From Mucilaginibacter phyllosphaerae (GTDB lineage Bacteria; Bacteroidota; Bacteroidia; Sphingobacteriales; Sphingobacteriaceae), in contig NZ_SNQG01000003.1 in the NCBI RefSeq assembly GCF_004378255.1, forward strand, positions 248,001-312,000: a stretch of DNA of 64,000 nt, written 5' to 3'. Under the pieces are notes generated by a model, which saw nothing but the letters and a program-made list of their open reading frames with translations, had not been told where the DNA came from and did not search any database. Each line of letters opens with the position of its first letter. The stretch's first letter is position 1. The translations under genes were made by a program, and so were the position numbers. Below, piece by piece: positions 17,090-25,229 of the stretch.

Positions 17090-18783
17090 GCTTAACCGAC
17101 TGGATAGTATTGGCCGTTACCTTGCTGGGCATTGTTATTTACGGCATCCGGAAAAGCGGCAGCAGCAAAAATATCGATCAGTACCTGGGTAACCGTTCGC
17201 TGCCGTGGTACCATGTGGGCTTATCTGTTATGGCCACACAGGCCAGCGCTATTACCTTTCTTTCTGCACCCGGGCAGGCATATAGCGATGGAATGCGCTT
17301 TGTGCAATTTTACTTCGGTTTGCCGCTTGCCATGATTGTGCTTTGCGTAACCTTTGTGCCTATCTTTCATAAACTTAAAGTTTATACGGCCTACGAGTTT
17401 TTAGAGCAACGCTTCGATCTGAAAACACGTGCGCTTACTTCTACTCTGTTCCTTATCCAAAGGGGGCTATCTACGGCTATTACTATTTATGCACCGGCCA
17501 TAATCCTCTCCGGCATTCTGCATATCAATACTACTTACACTACGCTTTTTATAGGTGGCTTGGTGCTTTTTTATACCGTTTATGGTGGCGCAAAGGCCGT
17601 TTCGTACACGCAACTGCTACAAATGAGCATCATTTTTACCGGGATGTTCCTGGCCGGTGTTTTTGTGGTAATGCTGTTGCCTGATAATGTGGGTTTTGGC
17701 AAAGCTGTAAAACTGGCCGGTAACCTGGGCCGGATGAATGTTATCGACTGGAAGTTTAACCCCAACAATCGCTACAACATCTGGAGTGGTATCATCGGCG
17801 GATTTTTCCTGCAGTTATCTTATTTCGGTACAGATCAAAGCCAGGTAGGGCGCTATCTAACAGGTAGTTCGGTAGGGCAAAGCAGGCTGGGGCTGATCAT
17901 GAACGGGCTGATCAAGATCCCGATGCAGTTTTTAATATTGCTGATAGGGGTACTGGTATTTAGCTTTTACCAGTTTAACCGGCCGCCGGTATTTTTTAAT
18001 AATTACGAGGTAGAGCAGGTGAAAAAGGGCCCTTACGCCCCGCAGTTTAACCAGTTTGAAAAACAATATGCCGATGCATTTGCCCAAAAAAAGGAAAAAA
18101 CCGAGCGCCTGATAAAAGCATTTGACAGCAAGAACGAGCGGGAAATTACCATAGCCAAAAATGACCTGAAAACGGCCGAAAAACGTACCGATACCGCCCG
18201 TAAAAGTGCCATAAACCTTATTAAAAAAAGCAGCGGGAACAATGAGGTAAATGATACCAATTATGTGTTCCTCACCTTTGTTACGCATTACCTGCCCAGG
18301 GGGTTAATAGGTTTGCTTATCGCTATTATCTTCCTCGCATCCATGGGGTCTACCGCGAGCGGGTTGAATGCCCTGGGCTCAACCACGGTGATAGATATTT
18401 ATAAACGCATCATCAAACCCGGCCAAAGCGAGCAGCAGTACGTTAATGCATCGCGCCTGGCAACAGTATTTTGGGGTTTGGTTTGTATTGGCATGGCGCT
18501 TTACGCAAGCAAAATAGGCAACCTGCTGGAAGCCGTTAACCAGTTGGGCTCTTACATCTACGGTACCATTCTGGGGGTATTTATTGTGGCTTTCTATCTA
18601 AAAAAAGTTAAAGGCACCCCGGTATTTATTGCGGCCGTTGTTACCGAAGTAATGATTTGCATTATGGGCTATTATGGCACGGTAGCTTACCTTTGGCTTA
18701 ATGCCATTGGTTGTTTTAGCGTAATTATTATTGCCTGTGTACTTAATAAACTTGCACCCGCCAAAGCGGTATCTTCTTCATAA
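17086..18783 (+). CDS. Sodium:solute symporter (SSS family)
   Basis: 565 residues with about 13 membrane helices of the LeuT/SGLT fold. Landmarks are the helix-1/2 region LSVMATQASAITFLSAPGQAYSDGM, the SSS signature around GGAKAVSYTQLLQM, and the Na-binding helix-8 region LASMGSTASGLNALGS. Between two helices there is a hydrophilic, Lys/Glu-rich, probably helical insert at about 300-392. Solute unknown; family members carry sugars, amino acids, sialic acid or iodide. It begins by ATGA overlap with the small membrane peptide, and a cation diffusion facilitator follows after 50 bases. Confidence 0.92.
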   Translation: MSLTDWIVLAVTLLGIVIYGIRKSGSSKNIDQYLGNRSLPWYHVGLSVMATQASAITFLSAPGQAYSDGMRFVQFYFGLPLAMIVLCVTFVPIFHKLKVYTAYEFLEQRFDLKTRALTSTLFLIQRGLSTAITIYAPAIILSGILHINTTYTTLFIGGLVLFYTVYGGAKAVSYTQLLQMSIIFTGMFLAGVFVVMLLPDNVGFGKAVKLAGNLGRMNVIDWKFNPNNRYNIWSGIIGGFFLQLSYFGTDQSQVGRYLTGSSVGQSRLGLIMNGLIKIPMQFLILLIGVLVFSFYQFNRPPVFFNNYEVEQVKKGPYAPQFNQFEKQYADAFAQKKEKTERLIKAFDSKNEREITIAKNDLKTAEKRTDTARKSAINLIKKSSGNNEVNDTNYVFLTFVTHYLPRGLIGLLIAIIFLASMGSTASGLNALGSTTVIDIYKRIIKPGQSEQQYVNASRLATVFWGLVCIGMALYASKIGNLLEAVNQLGSYIYGTILGVFIVAFYLKKVKGTPVFIAAVVTEVMICIMGYYGTVAYLWLNAIGCFSVIIIACVLNKLAPAKAVSSS

Positions 18784-18833
18784 AACTTTTTAAAAACACA
18801 TTGGGGTTTTTGGCATTAGTACTATGTTAACGT

Positions 18834-19775
18834 ATGAAAGCTAAAAACAATGCATCCATTTACAGCGCCTTAGCTGCCAACCTGCTAATAGCCGTAACTA
18901 AATTTATTGCAGGAGGGTTTACCAACAGTTCGTCCATGATATCAGAGGGGATCCACTCTATGGTTGATACGGTTAACCAGGTGCTGCTTTTATACGGCTT
19001 AAAGCGCAGCCATAAACCGGCGGATGTAAAGCACCCCTTTGGTTATGGGCGCGAGCTTTATTTTTGGTCGTTCATCGTATCTATTTTAATTTTTGGCCTG
19101 GGCGGCGGGATCTCTATTTACCAGGGCATCAATCACATTATCAAACCGGAGGAGTTGGGCAACCCATTCTGGAACTATATCGTCCTGGCATCATCTTTCG
19201 TGTTCGAGGGCACCTCGCTTTTGATCGCTATCAAAGAATTTAACAAGGTACGGAACGGACAAAGCTGGTGGTCGACAATTGTAAAAAGTAAAGATCCGTC
19301 GAGCTTTTTGGTGCTTTTTGAGGATGGCGCCGCTGTATTAGGTTTGTTTATCGTTTTTGTATTTATGCTGATAGGCCACCATTACAATATGCCTTATATG
19401 GATGGTATCGCATCGGTACTGGTTGGTTTGCTGCTGGTATTTGTATCGGCTATATTGGCCCGCGAAAGCCGCAGCCTGCTGATGGGCGAAGGCATTGCAC
19501 CTGTAACCCAGCATAAAATAAGGGTATTGGCCGAAAAGGATGAGGCCGTTATCCGGGTAGTGAACGTACTGTCCACCTATCAGGCGCCGGATGATGTGAT
19601 ATTGATGCTGATTGTTGAATTTGAACCCGATATTGACACCGAAGATATTACCGCATCTATAGAACGTGTAAGGCTGGCAATTAAAACAGCCTTCCCGCTT
19701 ATTAAACTGGTTTTTGTGCAGCCGCAAACCTACACCCGTATCCCCAGTAGCCTGTTCAGCACAAAAAAGCCCTGA
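18834..19775 (+). CDS. Cation diffusion facilitator family metal transporter
   Basis: 313 residues with about six membrane helices and a C-terminal cytoplasmic ferredoxin-like domain (about 215-300). The first metal-site motif is in SEGIHSMVDTVNQ and the second side in the DGIASVLVG helix; HPFGYGRE follows helix 2, as in CDF exporters of Zn, Co, Mn or Fe. The insertion FEGTSLLIAIKEFN resembles ZnT9-like bacterial members. It exports divalent metal in exchange for protons. It may share the upstream operon. Confidence 0.92.
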   Translation: MKAKNNASIYSALAANLLIAVTKFIAGGFTNSSSMISEGIHSMVDTVNQVLLLYGLKRSHKPADVKHPFGYGRELYFWSFIVSILIFGLGGGISIYQGINHIIKPEELGNPFWNYIVLASSFVFEGTSLLIAIKEFNKVRNGQSWWSTIVKSKDPSSFLVLFEDGAAVLGLFIVFVFMLIGHHYNMPYMDGIASVLVGLLLVFVSAILARESRSLLMGEGIAPVTQHKIRVLAEKDEAVIRVVNVLSTYQAPDDVILMLIVEFEPDIDTEDITASIERVRLAIKTAFPLIKLVFVQPQTYTRIPSSLFSTKKP

Positions 19776-19793
19776 GTTTTTTGTTGAGGGCTT
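19764..19793 (-). terminator. Terminator of the DUF2911 gene
   Basis: AAGCCCT/AGGGCTT stem; on the minus strand it is followed by TTTTTTG. It lies within the last codons and stop of the convergent CDF gene, so two genes share this DNA. Confidence 0.7.
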
Positions 19794-19816
19794 AAATTAC
19801 TTACGGGGTACCTGTA

Positions 19817-20671
19817 CTATTCTTTTGCCTGGCTTATAACGGCTTCATTCAGGCGAACGTACTCATCATCATTGGTTTCTTTAGCCAGCTTTATACCTTG
19901 CTGGGCAGTTGCTATGGCAGCGGCTTTATTGCCGATTTTTAACTGCACGCGTGCTTTCCATAGTTTAAACCAGGGCGCCTGCGGCTCCAGCTTTTCGGCC
20001 TCTAATGCCCACTGCATGGCTTTTTTAAGGTCTTTATCGTTTTCGTAATAGTATTGTATGGCGTTAAAGTAGGGCCGCTTTTTAATATCGCCCTGCATCA
20101 GTTTATCAATATTGGCGGTTATCTGCGCATCGTCATCCGTTTGCATGCGGATGGGTACCGCCGTGCGGTCCCAAACAATGTACAATTCTGTAGATTTTGT
20201 GGTTGAATTGGCAAACTGCATGGTTAAAGTTTCGCGCTTCTCTTTTACATCCACAGGTTTTACCTTAAAGCGTAAAAGGTCGGCTTCCTGCTTGTAGCTG
20301 TAAGCCCCCCATTGTTTGGCGGTTTTATTCAGAATGATGGTCCAGCTGTTTTTTTCGGGGATGCTGAATAAGGCATAAGTGCCTGCGGGTACCTTATTGC
20401 CTTCTACCAGTACGTTCTCGGTAAAGGTGATGGTGGTGGCAGCGTTGGCCCCGGTGCGCCAAACTTCGCCGTAGGGGTTAATGCCGCCAAATATTTTGCG
20501 GCCTTTAACATTTGGGCGCGAATAAGTGATGGTGATTTTACCCAGCCCAAAATCCTGTATCAGGGTTTGTGTTGAACTGGCTTCGGGAATGCGTGGCTGC
20601 TCTTGTGCGTAAATATTTAAGGTTACACATGCCAGTAGCATGGTAAATGCATATATAATTGTTCTTTTCAT
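19817..20671 (-). CDS. DUF2911 exported protein with TPR-like C-terminus
   Basis: 284 residues. A signal peptide (about 1-22, ending NIYAQ) precedes a DUF2911 domain (about 25-175) recognisable by ITITYSRPNVKGRKIFGG and YGEVWRTGANAATTI, then PAGTYALFSIP. The C-terminal third has helix pairs with WALEAEKLEPQAPWFKLWKARVQLKIGNKAAAI, a TPR-like pattern. Function of the family is unknown; it is probably periplasmic. The mRNA may start upstream of the hairpin-rich segment at 20753-20845, which would make that segment a leader. Confidence 0.88.
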   Translation of the reverse strand: MKRTIIYAFTMLLACVTLNIYAQEQPRIPEASSTQTLIQDFGLGKITITYSRPNVKGRKIFGGINPYGEVWRTGANAATTITFTENVLVEGNKVPAGTYALFSIPEKNSWTIILNKTAKQWGAYSYKQEADLLRFKVKPVDVKEKRETLTMQFANSTTKSTELYIVWDRTAVPIRMQTDDDAQITANIDKLMQGDIKKRPYFNAIQYYYENDKDLKKAMQWALEAEKLEPQAPWFKLWKARVQLKIGNKAAAIATAQQGIKLAKETNDDEYVRLNEAVISQAKE

Positions 20672-20752
20672 TCGTATAATTTACCCACTAAGGTAGCAAT
20701 TGTAAGATGAATTTTTAGTGAAAAGGTTTAACGCGATTGAACGTAGGCGGTA

Positions 20753-20845
20753 TAAAAAAATAAAAGCCTCCCAACCTTGCGTCGGGAGACTTTCAACCTA
20801 AACCTTATCACAATTAACCGGCAAGATTGCCGGTATGCATAAGTA
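20753..20845 (-). ncRNA. Candidate small RNA or transcription attenuator
   Basis: On the minus strand a promoter-like pair (TTTG at 20880-20883, TAGTATTTG at 20850-20858, 21 bases apart) precedes a structured segment. A hairpin ACCGGCAA/TTGCCGGT lies at 20817-20834, then about 25 single-stranded bases, then a terminator stem AAAG-t-CTCCC/GGGAG-g-CTTT ending in TTATTTTTTTA. The whole would be about 90 nt. The 328-base gap between the anti-sigma gene and the DUF2911 gene holds this and the anti-sigma terminator. Because the DUF2911 start is 82 bases further on, it could be that gene's attenuator rather than a free RNA. Confidence 0.5.
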
Positions 20846-20962
20846 ATAACAAATACTATACCAAAATTACATTCATATGCAAAAAAAGCATAAATGTGTC
20901 CTGGTGACACAAAAACGCATATTTTTATTAACTTAACGCCATGTTAATATTGCAGAATTGGA

Positions 20963-21000
20963 AAAGCTGTCATCCTTTTTGTACACAAAAAGCTGACAGT
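20963..21000 (-). terminator. Terminator of the sigma/anti-sigma operon
   Basis: CTGTCA/TGACAG outer stem with an inner TTTTTGT/ACAAAAA stem; on the minus strand the stem runs into CTTTTCC. It begins at the last base of the anti-sigma gene. Confidence 0.6.
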
Positions 21001-21500
21001 TACGGCCTTTTTGCCACTGTTTTGCGGCGCAGGTAGTTGTCCAGTAAAAATAAACCCATTACTAAATCAAAAAACAAAAATGCCTTTACAACCGGGCCTT
21101 TAAAATAGTGGTTGGCATCTGTAGCGCCTGTAATTAACTGTTGGGGCATTTCAAAGCTGTTGCCGGCTGCCCAGTTTACAGATGATAACGCATAGATTAG
21201 CAATGCCGCTATAGTAAGTACAAAAAAGCCGGTTATGGCCATAATAATACGTTTATCTATGGCAGCTTTTAAGGGCTTCATGGCATTTTCTGTACGTATG
21301 GTTTCCATTACCTTGTAGGTGAAGGCCATGGCGGGTTCATCCAGGTCCATGTTCGCAAACTCCTGGTTAAACTGCAGCAATTCATTGTATTTTGAACGAT
21401 ACATCTCGTCCTGTTCAATAAGCAGGGCAATGGCTTGCTGCTCGGCAGCGGGCAGGGTGCCATCAATGTAGTTCCAAAGTTTTTTTTCTATACTGTTCAT
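21000..21500 (-). CDS. Probable anti-sigma factor, membrane-anchored
   Basis: 166 residues. The N-terminal 75 residues are helical and acidic, starting IEKKLWNYIDGTLPAAEQQAI and including LLIEQDEMYRSKYNELLQF, the pattern of anti-sigma domains lacking the zinc motif. A membrane helix (about 86-108) and a second hydrophobic segment (about 137-156) follow. The start overlaps the sigma factor stop by 4 bases (ATGA), the usual coupling of a sigma factor and its inhibitor. The role is inferred mainly from this arrangement. Confidence 0.78.
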   Translation of the reverse strand: MNSIEKKLWNYIDGTLPAAEQQAIALLIEQDEMYRSKYNELLQFNQEFANMDLDEPAMAFTYKVMETIRTENAMKPLKAAIDKRIIMAITGFFVLTIAALLIYALSSVNWAAGNSFEMPQQLITGATDANHYFKGPVVKAFLFFDLVMGLFLLDNYLRRKTVAKRP

Positions 21501-22078
21501 ATCAGTTCGTTAACTTCGTTTTTTAAATTGCGCTCCAGCTTTTCTTTTAAACGCTGGCGCGCTCTAAATAGTTTTACTTTAACCGTGTTAGCCTCCATCC
21601 CCAGGGCCTGTGCAATCTCTTCCAGGGATTGTTCGCCTTTGTAAAACAGGGTAATAATCGTAGCATCATCCGGCAAAAGCTGTTGTATGGCCTGGTTAAG
21701 GTAGTACGATCGTGATTTGTGCTCCACATTATACTCATCATAACCGCTTGGCTTACCTGCTATTTGTATATAGCTTTCATCATCATCAATTGATGAGGTG
21801 CTTACCCGCTTCTTCCGCAAAAACGTCATGGCGGTGGTATAAACTATACTGTACAGCCAGGTGCTGAATTTTGACTGCTGCTGAAACGTGTTTAAAGACC
21901 GGTATGCCTTTATAAAACAATCCTGCGCTATTTCTTCGGCATCTTCGCGGCTTTTGGCAAAACGCAAAGCCAGCGTAAATACAAAACGCTGATGGCGCTT
22001 AACCAGGTCTGCATAGGCCGATTGGTTGCCATTTAAGGTTTGCTGTATTAACTCGATGTCTGAAAGCTTGCTTTGCAT
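21497..22078 (-). CDS. ECF-type RNA polymerase sigma factor
   Basis: 193 residues from ATG 22078. Region 2 (about 20-85) includes DAEEIAQDCFIKAYRSLNTF and FSTWLYSIVYTTAMTFLRKK, which recognises the -10 element; region 4 (about 130-185) includes QSLEEIAQALGMEANTVKVK, the helix-turn-helix for the -35 element. A TTG nine bases upstream could extend it, but the likely promoter -10 ends at 22091 and would put the transcript start near 22084, so ATG 22078 with a very short leader is preferred. An identical promoter architecture faces the divergent DUF6249 gene. Confidence 0.94.
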   Translation of the reverse strand: MQSKLSDIELIQQTLNGNQSAYADLVKRHQRFVFTLALRFAKSREDAEEIAQDCFIKAYRSLNTFQQQSKFSTWLYSIVYTTAMTFLRKKRVSTSSIDDDESYIQIAGKPSGYDEYNVEHKSRSYYLNQAIQQLLPDDATIITLFYKGEQSLEEIAQALGMEANTVKVKLFRARQRLKEKLERNLKNEVNELI

Positions 22079-22090
22079 AGGATACAACCC

Positions 22091-22121
22091 CTATGACGAC
22101 ACTTTTGCCGGCCAGGTTACA
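22091..22121 (-). promoter_or_regulatory. Candidate autoregulated ECF promoter of the sigma gene
   Basis: On the minus strand TGTAACC (22115-22121) and GTCATAG (22091-22097) are separated by 17 bases. AAC in the -35 and GTC in the -10 are usual for ECF promoters. The same two words with the same spacing occur on the other strand at 22268-22298. Confidence 0.75.
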
Positions 22122-22267
22122 GTTTAATTAACATTTTACAGGTAAACATTACTTTGATGATGCATCACGCTGCTTTAATAAATTTAAGCATTAACATTCA
22201 GATATATAGCATAAATGCGCACCTGTATATATTGTAAGCCCGAATTTTAAATATTTTTTTGGCCGGG

Positions 22268-22298
22268 TGTAACCTATGCAAAATAGGTGTGGTCATAG
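22268..22298 (+). promoter_or_regulatory. Candidate ECF promoter of the DUF6249 gene
   Basis: TGTAACC (22268-22274), 17-base spacer, GTCATAG (22292-22298); identical words and spacing to the element before the sigma gene. The ATG is 65 bases downstream. Confidence 0.75.
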
Positions 22299-22362
22299 CT
22301 TACAAATACACTGTAGTGGTGTAACAGAAACAAAAAAATTAACTTATTAAATTTATATTATC

Positions 22363-22725
22363 ATGGAAGGTGTATTAGTACCAATTTTAATTTCCCTGGG
22401 GCTTTTTGCAATGATCTTTGGGATATTTTATATCCGTAACCGCGAACGTATGGCAATGATAGAAAGAGGCATGGACCCACGGGCCTATAAAGCGCAGCCC
22501 GCGCCTTACCAAAACCTTAAATGGGGCCTGTTATTAATAGGCTCAGGGTTAGGGTTGTTTCTTGCCTACTTGCTTGACCGTACCGTTTTTGCAAACACAC
22601 ACGACGAGAATGAAGCCATTTACTTTGGATTGATAGCCGTTTTTGGAGGCCTTGGCCTGGTGTTTTCTTACCGGATAGAAAAGAAGGAAATTTACGACGT
22701 AGAGCACAAAAAAGAACACAATTGA
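22363..22725 (+). CDS. DUF6249-like small membrane protein, probable ECF regulon member
   Basis: 120 residues with three hydrophobic segments: about 5-24, 48-66 and 86-103. After the first comes NRERMAMIERGMDP, a signature of small Bacteroidetes membrane proteins now called DUF6249; the C-terminus is charged (EIYDVEHKKEHN). Function unknown. It is divergent from the ECF sigma gene and has the same promoter words, so it is likely switched on by that sigma factor. A strong terminator follows directly. Confidence 0.8.
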   Translation: MEGVLVPILISLGLFAMIFGIFYIRNRERMAMIERGMDPRAYKAQPAPYQNLKWGLLLIGSGLGLFLAYLLDRTVFANTHDENEAIYFGLIAVFGGLGLVFSYRIEKKEIYDVEHKKEHN

Positions 22726-22738
22726 TTTGGTGTAAACC

Positions 22739-22785
22739 AAAAAGCGGCTGCATCATTTAATTTACGATGCAGCCGCTTTTTTTTT
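22739..22785. terminator. Strong bidirectional terminator
   Basis: A perfect 16-bp stem from AAAAAGCGGCTGCATC to its complement with an 11-base AT-rich loop and T runs both ways. It separates the DUF6249 gene from the convergent peptide gene. Confidence 0.9.
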
Positions 22786-22893
22786 AAAACCGCTGCCTAA
22801 GCAACGCCCATGGCAGGGATAACTAAGGTTTATTACCTTTTAAATAACAAGCAATAGCCTTAAAAAAATTTTACCGGTTGCTCTTTTATAAAT

Positions 22894-23088
22894 TTAGCAA
22901 TCTGTGCATGGCGGGCAGCCACCTACAGGCTGGCATAAATTATTAGCGGTACATTTAATAAGCCCTGTACAGCACCCTAATGAGTAAGCATCGCCTCTTT
23001 GCCCTTGTGCGGCGCATCCTGGTAATTTACCACCTTGAACTTGCTTCATCTCTTTTCTTGTAAGAGCTGTTCCTAAATTTGATTTCAT
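22894..23088 (-). CDS. Double-glycine-leader, cysteine-rich peptide precursor
   Basis: 64 residues. The leader MKSNLGTALTRKEMKQVQGG ends in Gly-Gly and has the LTRKEMKQVQGG pattern of Bacteroidetes natural-product and bacteriocin-like precursors (the GG-leader type cut by C39 peptidase transporters). The predicted 44-residue core holds eight cysteines, six in the last 26 residues, several next to Gly or Pro (GCC, GGCPPC), suggesting disulfides or thioether/other modification. No modifying enzyme, peptidase or transporter lies within the window, so processing must come from elsewhere. A promoter-like pair is at 23240-23271, giving a leader of about 145 bases. Confidence 0.8.
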   Translation of the reverse strand: MKSNLGTALTRKEMKQVQGGKLPGCAAQGQRGDAYSLGCCTGLIKCTANNLCQPVGGCPPCTDC

Positions 23089-23454
23089 AAAATTAATTTA
23101 TTTTGGCCATGGTTTTTAAAGAGGTACAAGGCTCGCTACCTTTTGGGCTGATCTGTATTTTAAAGGAGATCATCATCAAAAAATAAAATGGCCTTAAGCA
23201 AGCACCTGGTAAATTGATGTAATTGCGTTTAGGTTTCTATAAACATACAAACACTTATTTGGCAAAACAAATTTTATTTATCGTTTAATTTGGGGCGGGC
23301 AGATAAAAAAGGAATTTAATAGCGGCTGTTTGATCGGCAGATGATGCCCGGTGCCAAATGCAATTTTGAGTTATATGTTCAGACGGCGAACAGATCATTT
23401 CCGGATAATACGGAAAATGAGAATATATGATTAATCAGGATCAGCCTCTGTTAT
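23089..23454. other. 366-base gene-free stretch: leader region and promoter of the peptide gene
   Basis: AT-rich DNA between the peptide gene and the dinB-family gene, both on the minus strand. It holds the peptide promoter near 23240-23271 and a long untranslated leader. No convincing hairpin terminator for the dinB-family gene and no further peptide gene were seen. Confidence 0.6.
23240..23271 (-). promoter_or_regulatory. Promoter of the GG-leader peptide gene
   Basis: On the minus strand TTTG (23268-23271) and TATGTTTA (23240-23247, seven of eight to TAnnTTTG) are 20 bases apart. Confidence 0.5.
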
Positions 23455-23973
23455 TTATGCCTTAAGATAACGGTCGTTAATAATGTTAAGGTGATAGATC
23501 TCGTGCCCGGCGGTAAGATATACCAATGCCCCTACTTTAACCAGCGCGCCGCTGGCTACACCGCTGCGCATTAGCTGCTCTTCGCTTAAGGAGTTAAAAA
23601 GATATAAAGTGGCTGCGCGCACGGCCTTAAACTCATCGGCCAGGCTTTGGATGGTGCGGCTGTTAAAATCGGTACTGTTAACATAGGTTTCCTGGTCAAA
23701 CCCCGGCAGGGAGATATCCTCGCGCGAGAAAACAAAAGCACGGAAAGAAAACACCCGCTCGGTATCTATCATATGCCCCAACACCTCTTTCAATGTCCAC
23801 TTGCCGGCCGCGTAGGCGTGCATAGCCTGCTCATTGCTCATGTTATAAAACAAAGCATGGGTTGATGCCTGGTTATCTGCAAGCACCTGTAGTACATTGG
23901 CCCCGGCGGGCACTGCGTTTACGTAGCCTGCTGCATAAGGTGCATATTCATCAGAGTTTGGCCTGTTTATCAT
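23455..23973 (-). CDS. DinB-family (DinB_2) protein
   Basis: 172 residues, four-helix-bundle character. Metal-binding histidines of the DinB/YfiT fold are seen in LGHMIDTER (about 66-74) and AGHEIYHLNII (about 155-165), one per expected site. Relatives include thiol-dependent S-transferases and proteins of unknown function. The start lies inside the histidine kinase gene: the two overlap by 23 bases, suggesting coupled translation. Confidence 0.9.
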   Translation of the reverse strand: MINRPNSDEYAPYAAGYVNAVPAGANVLQVLADNQASTHALFYNMSNEQAMHAYAAGKWTLKEVLGHMIDTERVFSFRAFVFSREDISLPGFDQETYVNSTDFNSRTIQSLADEFKAVRAATLYLFNSLSEEQLMRSGVASGALVKVGALVYLTAGHEIYHLNIINDRYLKA

Positions 23974-25171
23974 ATCGTATGGTTTTTAATATAATACGGA
24001 AGGTGGTGCCTTTGCCCACTTCACTGTCTTTTACAAATATTTGCCCGTTATGGTAGTTTTGGATGATGCGTTTGGTAAGCGATAAGCCAAGCCCCCAGCC
24101 ACGTTTGCGGGTAGTGTAACCCGGCTGAAACACCGTATCGAACTTAGACCGCGGGATGCCTTTACCGGTATCGATAATATCAATATATATCAGGTTTTTT
24201 TGCTTGCTGCCGGTTATCTGTACCTTAATGCTGCCACTTTCGGCAATGGCGTTCACTGCATTTTTAAGCAAGTTTTCCAGCACCCAATCAAACAGCGGCA
24301 CGTTGAGGCCGGCATGCAAACGGCGGTTGCCGGTAAGCTCAAAGGCAATTTTATTACTTACGCGCACTTTAAAATAATCTACAAAATCTTTTACCACTTC
24401 GTAAACGGAGTGGTCTTCTAATTTCGGGGTCGATCCTATTTTCGAGAAGCGGTCGGCCACTATTTCCAGCCGCTTTACGTCATTCTCCATTTCGGCCATC
24501 AGCGGGTCGTCTTCGGCGTTAAACTTATCCTTAATCAGCTCTATCCAGGCCATTAAGGATGATATGGGTGTGCCCAGCTGGTGTGCGGTCTCTTTAGCCA
24601 GGCCTACCCAAACCTGGTTCTGTTCTGATTTTCTGGAGGAGCTGAAAGCCGTGTAAGCCACCATCAAAAATATGGCAATAACCGATAGCTGAATGTAAGG
24701 GAACATCCTGAGCTGTGTAAGCAAGGCCGAATCTTTATAGTAAACAAACTGAGGCTCGTTCAGCATGGTGAATTTTATGGGCGCGTGCTGTTCTTTCATG
24801 TATGCCAGCTCGTCCTTAAAATACCCGGGGTCGTATTGCAGTTTACGTTGCTTCAGCTCTTCCTTATCAAGCTTGTAGTTGGTTTTAGATGGGTCCAGCC
24901 CGCGCCAGTTGGTAATTTCACTTCTCGAATCGGTAATAATGGCCGGCACCACCAGGCTATCCCTTACCGCAATAACATAGGTTAAAAAATCATTATCATA
25001 AGTATTAACCAGCTGTTTCATGCTCAGGGCCCATACCTGCGCGCGGGTACGCTCAGACCGGGCAATGTTACGCACCAGGTAGCTGGTATAAAAAACAGAA
25101 CCGCTGGCGATAACCACGGCAAAGGCAAGTAAAAAATATTTCCAGCGGCGTTTTTGTTGATACGGGTTCAT
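23951..25171 (-). CDS. Membrane sensor histidine kinase
   Basis: 406 residues. A first membrane helix (about 13-33), a periplasmic stretch of about 130 residues, and a second helix (about 150-170) precede the kinase core. The H-box KETAHQLGTPISSLMAWIEL has the phospho-acceptor His, the N-box is LLKNAVNAIAE, and the G-boxes are DTGKGIPRSK and GWGLGLSLTKRI. HQLGTP instead of HE(I/L)(R/K)xP is the variant common in Bacteroidetes kinases of this type. No response regulator is adjacent; the following dinB-family gene overlaps it. Confidence 0.92.
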   Translation of the reverse strand: MNPYQQKRRWKYFLLAFAVVIASGSVFYTSYLVRNIARSERTRAQVWALSMKQLVNTYDNDFLTYVIAVRDSLVVPAIITDSRSEITNWRGLDPSKTNYKLDKEELKQRKLQYDPGYFKDELAYMKEQHAPIKFTMLNEPQFVYYKDSALLTQLRMFPYIQLSVIAIFLMVAYTAFSSSRKSEQNQVWVGLAKETAHQLGTPISSLMAWIELIKDKFNAEDDPLMAEMENDVKRLEIVADRFSKIGSTPKLEDHSVYEVVKDFVDYFKVRVSNKIAFELTGNRRLHAGLNVPLFDWVLENLLKNAVNAIAESGSIKVQITGSKQKNLIYIDIIDTGKGIPRSKFDTVFQPGYTTRKRGWGLGLSLTKRIIQNYHNGQIFVKDSEVGKGTTFRIILKTIRYDKQAKL

Positions 25172-25229
25172 AAGTAGATGCTCAAATAACGAAAAAAATT
25201 CCGGTATGTAAATTCCGGCATAAAGGTGA

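Noticed and set aside
20728..20910. 60-codon minus-strand frame across the candidate small RNA.
   Set aside because: It runs through a hairpin and an intrinsic terminator and has no family likeness; the RNA reading is better.
23109..23186. 25-codon plus-strand frame after the peptide gene.
   Set aside because: No leader, terminator or conserved pattern; more likely part of the untranslated leader on the other strand.
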